Source: Phycisphaerales bacterium (GTDB lineage Bacteria > Planctomycetota > Phycisphaerae > Phycisphaerales > UBA1924). Taken from it: a DNA stretch of 34,812 bases. Positions within the stretch are counted from its first letter, which is position 1; the number at the start of each line of letters is the position of its first letter. The stretch is from contig JAEPQP010000015.1 of NCBI GenBank assembly GCA_017640485.1, positions 1 through 34,812 on the forward strand, read 5' to 3'. Positions 1 through 8,379 of this stretch are shown one piece after another. The position numbers and the translations under genes were made by a program. The notes under the pieces were generated by a model. The model was given only the letters and a program-made list of their open reading frames with translations, had not been told where the DNA came from and ran no database searches.

Positions 1-492
1 GGCGGCGTGGAGGAACAGCGCGGGATCGGGCTTCCACTTGCCGACTTCGTAGGCGCTGAAGAGGGTTGGTTTGGATCGGTCAGTCGGATGGGGGAAGCGA
101 TCGAAGAGACTCGCGCCGGTCAGTGTGAGCGTGGCTTTCTTGATGGGCGCATTGGTCGCGACGCAGCGGTCGGGCGCGTCTGATCCGAGTTCGTCGAGGT
201 GGTTGAGGAGCTCGTGGATGCCTGGGATCGGGGGGACGCCTTGGGTTTCGATCTCTTGGTACATGCGCGAGCGGTAGGTGTCGAGGAGGTTTGGGAGCTT
301 GGTGTTGAGTGTGGTTTCGACATCGTGGAGGATGTCGGCGAGGTTGCGCCCCTTGAAGTGCGCGATGGAGTAGTCGGCATCGATCTCCCATCCGGCTTCG
401 GTGACGACGCGGGCGAGGACGCGGTTGGTCAGGGGTTCGGTGTCGACGAGTACGCCGTCGCAGTCGAAGATGATGAGGGTGGAGTCGAGCAT
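1..492 (-). CDS. HAD-superfamily hydrolase (phosphatase/phosphomutase-like), 3' end outside window
   Basis: This open frame is absent from the ORF track because it runs off the left edge without a stop. I translated it from the ATG at 490-492, giving 164 codons. It begins MLDSTLIIFDCDGVLVDTEP, which contains HAD motif I (DxDGVLxD) with the nucleophile and acid/base aspartates. It continues through an alpha-helical cap, a motif II-like stretch (CVATNAPIKKA) and a motif III region (KWKPDPALF). This order is typical of HAD subfamily IA enzymes such as phosphoglycolate phosphatase or beta-phosphoglucomutase. The substrate cannot be decided from sequence. The start lies 13 bp after the stop of the zinc-ribbon gene, so it is probably the last gene of the metG operon. 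The frame is secure, but the C-terminal motif IV aspartates lie outside the window. Confidence 0.9.
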   Translation of the reverse strand, partial: MLDSTLIIFDCDGVLVDTEPLTNRVLARVVTEAGWEIDADYSIAHFKGRNLADILHDVETTLNTKLPNLLDTYRSRMYQEIETQGVPPIPGIHELLNHLDELGSDAPDRCVATNAPIKKATLTLTGASLFDRFPHPTDRSKPTLFSAYEVGKWKPDPALFLHAA

Positions 493-505
493 AATCAGAT
501 CTCAT

Positions 506-1105
506 TTAGAGTGGTGTGAGGATATCCCTGAAGAGTTCTCTTCGATGGAACCAGTTCCCGCACTCCGGGCAATGGCTTTCGATGGGAAGTCCATCAAGAG
601 GGTATGAGCAGTTCGGGCAATCGAGGTCGATGCTGCACACTTCGGCGTCGGTGAGGTTTGCGAGTGGTTCTTGTTGTTCGTAGCAACAGGCGAGCGCATC
701 TGGTCCGTGCTGGTCGAATACGAGTTGCATCAGGTCGTACTTTGCTTTGCACTTGATGCATGGTCCGAATGGACGCGAGGAGCAGAGCCATGTGCCGCAG
801 GAGGGGCACTCGGGGATGTGTTCCTTTTTGAGGAGGCTTAGATCCGGACGGATATCGTTTTCCCAGTTTTCTTCGATATGTGGGGGGTTGAGTTCGAGTT
901 CCTTGAGGAGTTCGGTCGCGCGCTGGGTTGCTTTTTTGGAGGCGATCACGAGCTCGTAATCACCCTTGATCAACGCGACGTTGTAGATCGGGGTGATCGC
1001 GGAGATGGATGCGTCGATGACCCCAGCCATTACGCCGTGTTCACGGAGGTGCGCGGCATGCAGGTACGCCATCACTGATGATGTGTAGTTGGCGATGCGG
1101 TGCAT
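506..1105 (-). CDS. DUF2007-like protein with two C-terminal zinc ribbons
   Basis: The protein has 199 residues. Residues ~1-70 resemble the DUF2007 'putative signal transducing' fold: an opening ANYTSSVMAYLHAAHLREHG, in which a strand is followed by a helix that scans for an alternative input, then a hydrophobic strand and a VIASKKATQRATELL helix. Two cysteine sets follow. CPSCG...CIKCK lies around residues 100-120, and CPNCS...CPECG around 163-180; each is a CxxC pair set suited to one zinc ion. No membrane segment or signal peptide is seen, so it should be cytoplasmic. The ATG lies 3 bp after the metG stop and has no clear Shine-Dalgarno sequence, which suggests translational coupling to metG. 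The specific role is unknown. Protein-protein or nucleic-acid binding through the ribbons is an inference. Confidence 0.85.
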   Translation of the reverse strand: MHRIANYTSSVMAYLHAAHLREHGVMAGVIDASISAITPIYNVALIKGDYELVIASKKATQRATELLKELELNPPHIEENWENDIRPDLSLLKKEHIPECPSCGTWLCSSRPFGPCIKCKAKYDLMQLVFDQHGPDALACCYEQQEPLANLTDAEVCSIDLDCPNCSYPLDGLPIESHCPECGNWFHRRELFRDILTPL

Positions 1106-1108
1106 GTA

Positions 1109-2836
1109 TTAAGCCGTAGGCTCTGCGACCGGTGCGGGTTCGTTCGCGTCGGCGCGCATGAAAAGGGGGTCGCCCTTGGTGATGGACTGGCCTTGCTTGA
1201 TCGAGTGCGTGGAGTTCCACTGCGCCAGTTCGGAGAGGGGGGCGACGAACGCGGAGTTGGGGTTGGACTGGTCGGTCAGGTGCTCGCAGTTCCACGCGTT
1301 CCAGAGTTCGGTCATCTTCTGGGGCATCGCGGGATAGAGCAGGAGCGACGCTATGCGGAGCGCTTCGGCGCACGAGTAAAGGATTGAGCGGAGCGCGTGG
1401 GGTGCGTCGTCGAGGGTGTCGAGTTGTTTGGCGAGCGTGAACGGTGCGCTGTAGGAGATGAACTCGTCAACGAAGCGGACGATCGAGCGTGCGGAGTCGA
1501 GCATAGATTCGAGGTCCATCCGCTCGAGTGCGTCGTGGTAGTCGGTTGTGGCTTTGGTGATGAACTCTTGGAAGTGGAAGGTTCGGTTTGGATCGTCGGC
1601 GGGTTTGCCAACGGATTCGAGTGCTTTGAGTGCGGTTTGGAGGGATGAGCCGTCGGGGAATCCGAACTCTCCGTTGCAGGTCGCGGGGACGGTGCCTTCG
1701 AAGTATTTCGCGACCATGTTCCCGACGCGGGACATGGAGTTCCCGATCGAGTTGGCGAGGTCCGCGTTGTAGACCTCTACGAAGCGGGCGTGCGCGAAGT
1801 CCGCGTCGTTGGCGCCCAGCGGGCCTTGGGTGGTGAGGAACCAGCGGACGGCGTCGAGGGAGTACTTGTCCGCGTACGCGGCGAGGAGGTCGATCTCGAT
1901 GAAGTTCCCGAGCGACTTGGACATTTTGGTCCCCTCGGCGATCCAGTACGCGTGGGCGTAGACGGTCTTGGGCGGTTGCTTGCCCATCGCGTGTAGCATC
2001 GCGGGCCAGATGATGGCGTGGAACCAGAGGATGTCCTTGGCCATGAGGTGGGTGACTTCGCCCTCCCAGTACTTGGTGCGCTGGTCGTTGTCGACGGTGG
2101 TGAGGTAGTTGCAGAGTGCTTCGATCCAGACATAGATCCGGTGCGAGTCGTCGCAGGGCATTTTGATTCCCCAGTCGGGGTCGCCTTCTTTGATCTGTCG
2201 GGAGACGGGAACTTTCATGAGTCCTTGCTTGAGTCTTCCAAGCACTTCGTTTTTGCGGGCGCCGGGGAGGATGGTGATCGTGTCGTCTGCGAACTGGTCT
2301 TCGAGCCAGGACTGGTATTTGTCGAGACGGAAGAAGTAGTTTTGCTCGACGCGCTTTTCGAGCGGCTTCCCGGTGACGGGGGAGTTGTAGTTGCTTTCTT
2401 TCGCGACCATCTCGGTGAGGTATTCTTCTTGGGAGGGGTCGTACCACCCTTCGTAGTCTCCCAGTTCGATGTCGCCTTGATCGAGGAGTTGCTGGATGTA
2501 CTGGGTGGCTTTGGTGGTGTGGCGGTCTTCGGTCGTGCGGACGAAGTCGTCGTTGGAGAAGTTCATGAACGCGAAGGCGTCTTTGAACCGCTCGGCGTTG
2601 ATGGTCGCCCATTCCATCGGGGTTTTGTCGTGCTCGAGAGCGGTCTTGGAGACTTTCTCGGCGTGCTCGTCGGTGCCTGTGAGGAAGAAGACATCGCGAC
2701 CAACCAGCCGCTGGGCGCGGGCGGCGACATCCGCGATGAGGGTCGTGTAGCAGTGTCCGATATGCGGACGATCGTTCACATAGTAAATCGGGGTCGTGAT
2801 GTAGTACGGCGTTTGATTGGTCTGGTCTGATCCCAT
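1109..2836 (-). CDS. metG: Methionyl-tRNA synthetase
   Basis: The 575-residue protein charges tRNA-Met with methionine in the cytoplasm. The class I signatures are clear: YYITTPIYYVNDRPHIGH at the N-terminus (HIGH, residues 25-28) and GTKMSKSLGN (KMSKS, 304-308). An anticodon-binding alpha-helical domain follows from about residue 360. The zinc-knuckle insertion around residues 129-160 has no cysteines: where many homologues carry CxxC pairs, this one reads GWYDPSQEEYLTE. It therefore looks like the single-knuckle, zinc-free form. It lacks the C-terminal EMAP/Trbp111-like tRNA-binding domain and ends in a short Ala/Pro tail. The ATG at 2834-2836 starts just before the conserved N-terminal strand. 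No strong Shine-Dalgarno is visible. It is the first gene of a three-gene minus-strand run. Confidence 0.97.
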   Translation of the reverse strand: MGSDQTNQTPYYITTPIYYVNDRPHIGHCYTTLIADVAARAQRLVGRDVFFLTGTDEHAEKVSKTALEHDKTPMEWATINAERFKDAFAFMNFSNDDFVRTTEDRHTTKATQYIQQLLDQGDIELGDYEGWYDPSQEEYLTEMVAKESNYNSPVTGKPLEKRVEQNYFFRLDKYQSWLEDQFADDTITILPGARKNEVLGRLKQGLMKVPVSRQIKEGDPDWGIKMPCDDSHRIYVWIEALCNYLTTVDNDQRTKYWEGEVTHLMAKDILWFHAIIWPAMLHAMGKQPPKTVYAHAYWIAEGTKMSKSLGNFIEIDLLAAYADKYSLDAVRWFLTTQGPLGANDADFAHARFVEVYNADLANSIGNSMSRVGNMVAKYFEGTVPATCNGEFGFPDGSSLQTALKALESVGKPADDPNRTFHFQEFITKATTDYHDALERMDLESMLDSARSIVRFVDEFISYSAPFTLAKQLDTLDDAPHALRSILYSCAEALRIASLLLYPAMPQKMTELWNAWNCEHLTDQSNPNSAFVAPLSELAQWNSTHSIKQGQSITKGDPLFMRADANEPAPVAEPTA

Positions 2837-3000
2837 GGTCGGAGATTGTAGATCAGAGGTCGCGGAATGGGGCTGCTAAGGGCGAGTGGTATTTCGGAAT
2901 GTACGGTTTGATACGGCATGAAAATTGCACTACTGTTTGTGATTGGTGGGAATAGAGTTGTGAGGTTTTCCGTTGGTCACTTTGTCGAGAGGCGGGCGAG
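2837..3000. promoter_or_regulatory. Divergent intergenic region between metG and the ECF sigma gene
   Basis: This 164-bp stretch separates the divergent metG and sigma-factor starts, so promoters for both should lie here. On the plus strand TTGATA (2908-2913) is followed after 17 bp by TACTGT, a weak -35/-10 pair. GAGAGG (2987-2992) is a good Shine-Dalgarno 8 nt before the TTG start at 3001. I see no convincing ECF-type promoter and no strong dyad. Confidence 0.35.
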
Positions 3001-3612
3001 TTGGAACGAAGCAAGTTTGAACAACTCGCTATGCAGCATCTTGACGCTGTTTATCGCATGGCGTTTCACCTGAGCCGGGACGCGGATGTGGCGGATGAAC
3101 TGGTTCAGGAGGTCTACATGCGGGCGTTCCGGCCCGGCACGATCGAGCGCTTCGAGGACAAGAGCGCCGATGACGACCCGACTTCGGGAACTGGCGGCAT
3201 GCGTTCGTGGTTGTTTGCGATCACGCACAATGTCTTCTACTCGAAGATCAAGAAAGACAAGCGTCGCCCGATGGCGGTTGAAGAGTTCTTCAACGAATCG
3301 TCCGACGAGTTGATGCCCGATGAAGCACCGCCGGTCTATGACCGATCGTCGCTGGACTTCGAGCATGTCGATGAGAAGCTCAAAGAGGTTCTCTTCGGAT
3401 TGAAAGAGGAGTACCGCGAGGTGCTCTTGATGTGGGCGGTCGATGGTCTGAAGTACCGTGAGATTGCTGAGATTCTGGATGTCCCGATTGGGACAGTAAT
3501 GAGCCGATTGCACAGGGCTCGCAAGCTGCTCGGGGATTCACTCCTGAGCGATGAGAAGGCTGTTGAGGACCTTGGTCTCAGGGTGCTGAGTAGCGGAACG
3601 AACGATGAGTGA
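3001..3612 (+). CDS. ECF-family RNA polymerase sigma factor
   Basis: The protein has 203 residues. Region sigma-2 covers residues ~5-80, with LDAVYRMAFHLSRDADVADELVQEVYMRAF as the region 2.1-2.3 helices and the RSWLFAITHNVFYSKIKK helix behind. An acidic linker precedes sigma-4 (~125-185), where the helix-turn-helix reads LKYREIAEILDVPIGTVMSRLHRAR. There is no sigma-3 or sigma-1.1, which fits an extracytoplasmic-function sigma. The start is TTG, chosen because GAGAGG lies 8 nt upstream; the next in-frame ATG (3031) would cut into the first sigma-2 helix. Its last codons overlap the start of the next gene (ATGAGTGA), so sigma and anti-sigma are translationally coupled. The regulon and stimulus are unknown. 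Confidence 0.93.
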   Translation: MERSKFEQLAMQHLDAVYRMAFHLSRDADVADELVQEVYMRAFRPGTIERFEDKSADDDPTSGTGGMRSWLFAITHNVFYSKIKKDKRRPMAVEEFFNESSDELMPDEAPPVYDRSSLDFEHVDEKLKEVLFGLKEEYREVLLMWAVDGLKYREIAEILDVPIGTVMSRLHRARKLLGDSLLSDEKAVEDLGLRVLSSGTNDE

Positions 3613-4621
3613 TGCGATGTCTGATGCAACGAGTGATTCCATGAACAACAACGACCACCAACCTGACTGGCACGATGCGCACGATACAAAGAAGACGCCC
3701 TTCGTGCCTGACATTGATGCCGACGAGCTCTGCATCGCGGCGATGCTGCGTGCGTGCGCCGACGGCGAGCTGTGTCCGGAGGGATGCGAACGGCTCAAGG
3801 CGTACCTTGCTGAGCACCCCGAGGCTCAGGCGCAGGTGAATTTCGAGAAGGAGCTCAAGGGGTGCTGCGAGCGGGTGATGAAGAAGTCGCCCTGTCCTGA
3901 CGCACTGCGCGCCAAGATCGAAGCGATCGCGGCCGCGTCGATGGCAGAGAGCTCGATGGAAGCGTCGAATGCGGTCACTCGTGAAAAAAGCTTCTGGCAG
4001 CGGAGCCCGATGATGAGCGCGATGGCCGCGGTCTTGGTGCTCGCGGGTGGCGGACTGATCTGGCAGAGCTCGTCGTTGATTACCAAGGGCAGCGGGATCG
4101 GGATTGTTGAGACGACCCCGGTTGAATACGCGGAGCGTGTGGGGAACTTTGTTGCTCGCGAGCACAAGCGTTGCTGCGAAGAGCGTGCCGCAGACAAGAA
4201 GCTTGTTCATAATGACATCGATCAAGCGACGGCGTACTTCAGCGAGAAGTTTGAGAAACCGATCGTGACTCCCGCGTCGATGGATACAGATCCACTAGCG
4301 CACCAGATCCGTTTCTACGGCGGCGGGGACTGTCATCTCCCGGCGACTGACGGTTCGGGACACATGCGCTTTGATGCGGTCAATAGCAATGGAGAACGCG
4401 TCTCGCTCTCGCTCTTCATCGCGCCCGATCCTGGATTCCTCGAGATGGAGGAGGGTGTGACCTACCTGCTCAACTCGACGCAGTGCGCCGAGCAGGGCGC
4501 GAGTCTGTTCGCTTGGGTCCACGATGGGGTGATGTATCTGCTCGTATCGGAAGCGGACGAATCGATGTGCGCCCCGGTGCGTGCGATGATGAACGCTCCT
4601 GACGAGATCCGTCCGCTCTGA
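3605..4621 (+). CDS. Membrane-bound cysteine-rich anti-sigma factor (predicted)
   Basis: The 338-residue protein is encoded immediately downstream of, and overlapping by 8 bp, the ECF sigma gene, the usual place for its anti-sigma. Residues ~40-105 resemble an anti-sigma domain: the CADGELCPEGCERLKAYLAEHP helix pair is followed by a PCPDALRAKI turn, as in zinc-finger-like anti-sigma factors. One transmembrane helix (about 136-154, MMSAMAAVLVLAGGGLIW) leads to a ~180-residue presumably extracytoplasmic domain. The protein has about twelve cysteines, seven before the membrane helix and five after it (including adjacent CC pairs on both sides). The canonical HxxxCxxC zinc motif is not present, so metal binding is uncertain. 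Assignment rests mainly on topology, weak similarity and gene order. Confidence 0.78.
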   Translation: MSDAMSDATSDSMNNNDHQPDWHDAHDTKKTPFVPDIDADELCIAAMLRACADGELCPEGCERLKAYLAEHPEAQAQVNFEKELKGCCERVMKKSPCPDALRAKIEAIAAASMAESSMEASNAVTREKSFWQRSPMMSAMAAVLVLAGGGLIWQSSSLITKGSGIGIVETTPVEYAERVGNFVAREHKRCCEERAADKKLVHNDIDQATAYFSEKFEKPIVTPASMDTDPLAHQIRFYGGGDCHLPATDGSGHMRFDAVNSNGERVSLSLFIAPDPGFLEMEEGVTYLLNSTQCAEQGASLFAWVHDGVMYLLVSEADESMCAPVRAMMNAPDEIRPL

Positions 4622-4826
4622 GAAGGTTCTGGATCTAGCAATGGTTGTTGCGCAGGTGGCTGATCCCGGCACGGGTTCGGTGGGATTCCTGTTCACAGTC
4701 TTGAGAGAACGCGGTCTGATCGCCGATTATGGGGTGGTCGGGACGGAATTGTGACTGTGGCTGTGCGTTCTTGCGAACCGGCTGGGGGGGGCGGCGAGTA
4801 TAATTGACGAGCGGAAGGAAACACCT
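4622..4826. other. Intergenic region after the anti-sigma gene
   Basis: This is a 205-bp gap between two plus-strand genes. I see no strong terminator; the only hairpin is a short GTTC-TTGC-GAAC. The right end holds a TATAAT hexamer and a Shine-Dalgarno for the next gene. The small ORF called on the other strand here has no supporting features. Confidence 0.5.
4799..4804 (+). promoter_or_regulatory. Candidate -10 hexamer TATAAT
   Basis: A perfect TATAAT lies 22 bp before the ATG at 4827. Transcription starting near 4811 would give a short leader carrying GGAAGGAA, a good Shine-Dalgarno. No -35 match exists at 16-18 bp; the nearest, TTGCGA at 4771, is 22 bp away. This is therefore a weak call from the -10 alone. 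Confidence 0.35.
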
Positions 4827-6650
4827 ATGAAACGCGAGCAAACACTCCATTCCAGCATCCGGGTTCCCAAGATCCCATTGATCGCCGCGATCGGGTTGGT
4901 GGCGCTCGCGGGACAAGCGGCGCATGGTCAGAATGCGTTGGGTGACGGCCGGGGGCTAGAAGCGAATCCACGGCAGGGGTCCGATGGTCGGAACTTCCAG
5001 CGTCCGAGTCTCGCGGATCAGGTGCGCTTCCGCAACGCGATCTCGACAGGAAACGCGCCAGGGGGGCTGAGCTTCAGAGGCGATCTTGGCTACCAAGCGC
5101 CGGGAGAGTTTACCGGTGCGCTCGGGTCCGATGCGTTGTTCGCGTTCCGGAGGGACTCGTTGTACTCAGGGCTCGCGGGTATGGGGATCCGGGGGACCGA
5201 TGCATTGCAGTATCAGTTCTCGATGACGACCGGCTCAAGGGTGACCCAGAATCTGGTGGGGACCGGGATGGTTTCTCGGTTTGATGGTGCTTCATCGTCC
5301 TCGCTTCCCGGCGGGTACAACACCCCTGGGACAGGGGCGGCGATTGATCCAATGTCTCAGCTCCGCGCCACGGCGCCGACGAGCGGGACGCTGCGATCCA
5401 CATCGTCGTATTCATCGACGGCTGGTCTGCTCCCTGAGTTGGTCTCGGTGTACGAGAGCGGGCTCGAGCGGAATCGGTTCGGGGTTGTTTCGACGCCTTT
5501 GATGGGGTTGGTTTCGACCCCGATGCAAGCGGAGCGGAATCCGAAATCCAAGACGAACTCGTCGATTGTTTCTCCGACTTCGTATGCACAAACGATCAAG
5601 GATCTCCAGGAACGCGCCAAGGCGATCCGTGAGAGCAGGCAAGTGTCCGATGCGGGCGGGACGGATATTAGTGGCAAGACCCAAGAGGAACTCGAGAAAG
5701 AAAACAATGATTGGATCGCGCAGAAGATCCGCGAACTTCAGGAGCAGTTGCTCGGGGTTCAGGATCCGGTTACTCCTAAGGATCCGATCGATGGGACGGA
5801 CGGGATCGGTGGAGCCGAGGAGGTTGATCCGTCGGACGGTCAAGAGAGTCCGGTGAAGATCATCGATCCGATGAATCCGGGAATCGGGAATGGTGACCCG
5901 CTTGATGAAGTTTCAAATCCGCAGATCGACTTTGATCGTGGTCAGGGACTGAGTGAAAACATCGAATCGGGTGACCCGAACGGGTTGCTGTATCAGATCG
6001 ATCCCGACACACTCGAGGTGATCAAGGGGAGCGGGAACCGGGTGACCTATCTGGTTGATCCGACTGCGGCGGATCGTGATCCGTTTGCTGAGCACATGGT
6101 CGCGGGCGAGCGTTTGCTTGCGCAGGGTCGGTACTTTGATGCCGAGGAACGGTTTACCTACGCGATGTCGGTGCGGAGCGGGAACATCTCTGCTCAGCTG
6201 GGACGGCTGCACGCGCAGATCGGCGCTGGATTGGTGCTCAGCGGATCGATGAATCTACAGGCGCTGCTGACCGAGCATCTTGAGCTGGTCTCGACGCGGT
6301 ATTCTGGTGATCTGCTCCCAAGCGAGGAGCGGATCCGGAAGCTGCTCGGTGTGCTTCGTGAGCGTGCGGGCCTTGACGAGCGTCCGGCGTCTGTGCCGCC
6401 TGAACCTGAGGAGATCCGTGTCGCTTCAGGGATCCTGATCGCGTACTTGGGATTCCAGATCGGCGATGCGGAGCAGATGGAGAGCGGTCTCGCGGTGGTG
6501 CGTGAGCACGGCACGAATCCTGATCAGCGACTGGCGCGATTGCTTGGACAGATCTGGGGCGCGGTGCTCGAGGAGACCGGGCCTGGGATGGATCAGCCTG
6601 GGATCATGCGTCCGGGTGAGCGGGGTGATTCGGACGAGTCATCGCCATGA
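4827..6650 (+). CDS. Secreted protein with C-terminal TPR-like region, unknown function
   Basis: The 607-residue protein begins with a charged start and a hydrophobic stretch (IPLIAAIGLVALAGQAAHGQ), a signal peptide with likely cleavage after AHG. Residues ~35-260 are low-complexity and Gly/Ser/Thr-rich, with no recognisable domain. The region around 255-310 is charged and probably coiled coil (LQERAKAIRESRQ, EELEKENNDWIAQKIRELQEQLL). A Pro/Asp-rich linker follows. From about 440 on there is a helical TPR-like segment (AGERLLAQGRYFDAEERFTY). GGAAGGAA sits 6 nt before the ATG. Its stop overlaps the start of the phosphatase gene (ATGA), so the two are co-translated. No dockerin tag is present. 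I do not recognise the family. Confidence 0.8.
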   Translation: MKREQTLHSSIRVPKIPLIAAIGLVALAGQAAHGQNALGDGRGLEANPRQGSDGRNFQRPSLADQVRFRNAISTGNAPGGLSFRGDLGYQAPGEFTGALGSDALFAFRRDSLYSGLAGMGIRGTDALQYQFSMTTGSRVTQNLVGTGMVSRFDGASSSSLPGGYNTPGTGAAIDPMSQLRATAPTSGTLRSTSSYSSTAGLLPELVSVYESGLERNRFGVVSTPLMGLVSTPMQAERNPKSKTNSSIVSPTSYAQTIKDLQERAKAIRESRQVSDAGGTDISGKTQEELEKENNDWIAQKIRELQEQLLGVQDPVTPKDPIDGTDGIGGAEEVDPSDGQESPVKIIDPMNPGIGNGDPLDEVSNPQIDFDRGQGLSENIESGDPNGLLYQIDPDTLEVIKGSGNRVTYLVDPTAADRDPFAEHMVAGERLLAQGRYFDAEERFTYAMSVRSGNISAQLGRLHAQIGAGLVLSGSMNLQALLTEHLELVSTRYSGDLLPSEERIRKLLGVLRERAGLDERPASVPPEPEEIRVASGILIAYLGFQIGDAEQMESGLAVVREHGTNPDQRLARLLGQIWGAVLEETGPGMDQPGIMRPGERGDSDESSP

Positions 6651-8302
6651 AATCAGTGAGGGGAATCGGGAGCCACTCGAGTGAAGGATCGCTCCGCGAT
6701 TACTGGACCGATGGATCGGTCGCTCGCTTGTGCGCCACGCTCAGCGAACTGACCGGCGTCGTGGTGGAGCTGCGTGATGAGCGCGGGATCGTGCTGGATC
6801 CCGATCAGGACGCGGAGTTCTTCGGAGGAGCGATCAAACCTATTGAAGACGGTGCGGAGGTCTTCCCGGTCCGGCTCGGGAGCGAGGGGGGCGCGGTCAT
6901 CGGGTCTGTGGTCATCGGGAGCGGGGGGGATATCGCTCGGCCGATGCTTGATCGGATGGGCTCGCTGCTCGCGTCGATGGTCGCGGAGATGACGAGCGAT
7001 GTGTCTGAGCTTCGACTTCGTGTCAAAGAGATCGAGGTGCTCTACAAGCTCAACGCGCTGCTGGTTTCGGGGGGACGCGTTGATGAGACGCTGGAGCTGG
7101 CGCTCGAGTCTGGACTGGACACGCTGGATCTGGACGCTGGAGCGATCATGCTGCTGCCTGAGGATTCGGAGGGATTGACGAAGGTTGATAAAGAGGACGA
7201 GCTTGTTCGCAGCGCATCGATCGGGCTGAGCGAGTCGTGGTTGTCATCGCCGATGCCTTTGTCGGAGGGGCGCGAGATCGATCGCGCGAGTCTGGCGGGG
7301 AAGGTGACGGTTGTGGAGGACCTGCTTGAAGATGAGCGGATCTTGGCGCGTGATCAGGTCGAGCGCGAAGGGCTGAGGTCGTTCTTGGGGACGGGGATGG
7401 TGTTTGATGGTCATCCGATCGGGGTGATCCGATTGTACTCACGCAGCGTGCGGAAGTTCTCCGGCGCGGAGCGCCGATTAATCCGATCGATCGGTCAATC
7501 CGCGGCGATGGCGGTCGAGCAGGCGCGATTGATCAAGATGAAGGCACGCGAACGCCGCACACAGCGCTCGCTCAAGATCGCGGCGACTGTGCAGAAACGG
7601 ATGATGCCCGACACGCTCCCAGCGGTTGAGCAGCTCGACATCGCGGCGCGGTTCCGTCCCAGCTTCCAGATCGCGGGTGATTTTTACGATGTGTTCGAGG
7701 TCCGCGATAAGGTCGGGATCTTGGTCGGGGATGTGGTGGGCAAGGGGGTTGTCGCGGGTTTGCTGATGAGCGCGGTCCGCGCGACGCTGCGTGCGTACGC
7801 GGAACTGAGCGATGATCTCTCGCGCGTGATGGCGCGGACCAACGAGGCGCTGCATCGCGACACGACGGTCTCGGAGTTCGCGACGATCTGGTACGGCGTG
7901 TTTGATCCGGAGACCAACGAGCTGTGCTATGTGACCGCGGGACACGAGCCCCCGGTTGTGCTCACGCAGCGCGAAGACGGGAGATGGTCGCACCGGATGC
8001 TGACGGGGATCGGTCTGGTCGCGGGGGTCCAAGACAACGAGGAGTATGTGATGGAGCGGGTGGTCCTTGAGAAGGATCAGGTCGTCGTTGCGTACACCGA
8101 CGGGATGATGGATGCGCTGGACTTTACCGGCGAGCGCTTTGGGAGACAGCGGCTGATCTCAGCGGTGGTCGAGACGCTCAACGAGGAGCCCGACGCGAGC
8201 GCCGAGCGGGTGATCGAGCGGATTTTCTGGCATCTGCGTCAGTTCACGGGTTTGCAGCCTCAGACAGACGACGAGACCATTGTGGTGATGCGGGCGCGGT
8301 GA
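6647..8302 (+). CDS. GAF domain-containing SpoIIE/RsbU-type PP2C phosphatase
   Basis: The 551-residue protein has three parts. Residues ~15-115 form a small N-terminal alpha/beta domain, possibly a PocR-like or second GAF-like sensor. Residues ~135-292 are a GAF domain (EVLYKLNALLVSGGRVDETL to GQSAAMAVEQARL). After a helical linker (292-315) comes a SpoIIE phosphatase domain (335-551), with metal-binding motifs AGDFYD (343-348), GDVVGKG (361-367), AYTDGMMDA and a C-terminal TDDETIVV. All expected aspartates are visible, so it should be an active Mn/Mg-dependent serine/threonine phosphatase. Relatives dephosphorylate anti-anti-sigma (STAS) proteins; no STAS or RsbW-like gene is in the window. 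The ATG overlaps the preceding stop by 4 bp. No membrane segment is seen, so it acts in the cytoplasm. Confidence 0.93.
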   Translation: MKSVRGIGSHSSEGSLRDYWTDGSVARLCATLSELTGVVVELRDERGIVLDPDQDAEFFGGAIKPIEDGAEVFPVRLGSEGGAVIGSVVIGSGGDIARPMLDRMGSLLASMVAEMTSDVSELRLRVKEIEVLYKLNALLVSGGRVDETLELALESGLDTLDLDAGAIMLLPEDSEGLTKVDKEDELVRSASIGLSESWLSSPMPLSEGREIDRASLAGKVTVVEDLLEDERILARDQVEREGLRSFLGTGMVFDGHPIGVIRLYSRSVRKFSGAERRLIRSIGQSAAMAVEQARLIKMKARERRTQRSLKIAATVQKRMMPDTLPAVEQLDIAARFRPSFQIAGDFYDVFEVRDKVGILVGDVVGKGVVAGLLMSAVRATLRAYAELSDDLSRVMARTNEALHRDTTVSEFATIWYGVFDPETNELCYVTAGHEPPVVLTQREDGRWSHRMLTGIGLVAGVQDNEEYVMERVVLEKDQVVVAYTDGMMDALDFTGERFGRQRLISAVVETLNEEPDASAERVIERIFWHLRQFTGLQPQTDDETIVVMRAR

Positions 8303-8318
8303 GTCTATGAACAAGAGA

Positions 8319-8350
8319 AAACGCTCGCGGCGTCCTTGCGGCGAGCGTTT
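8319..8350. terminator. Bidirectional hairpin terminator
   Basis: The arms AAACGCTCGC (8319-8328) and GCGAGCGTTT (8341-8350) are perfectly complementary over 10 bp with a 12-nt loop. The hairpin lies between the convergent ends of the phosphatase gene and the small minus-strand gene. Short T runs flank it on both strands, so it could serve both. Confidence 0.75.
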
Positions 8351-8379
8351 CGTGGTGGGGTTGATTGGGGGACGCTTGA

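Noticed and set aside
1467-2612. 381-residue Arg-rich minus-strand ORF inside metG
   Set aside because: Out-of-frame reading of metG with extreme Arg/Pro content; no motif.
2018-2830. 270-residue plus-strand ORF opposite metG
   Set aside because: Shadow of metG; composition is Val/Gly/Phe-rich without any recognisable fold.
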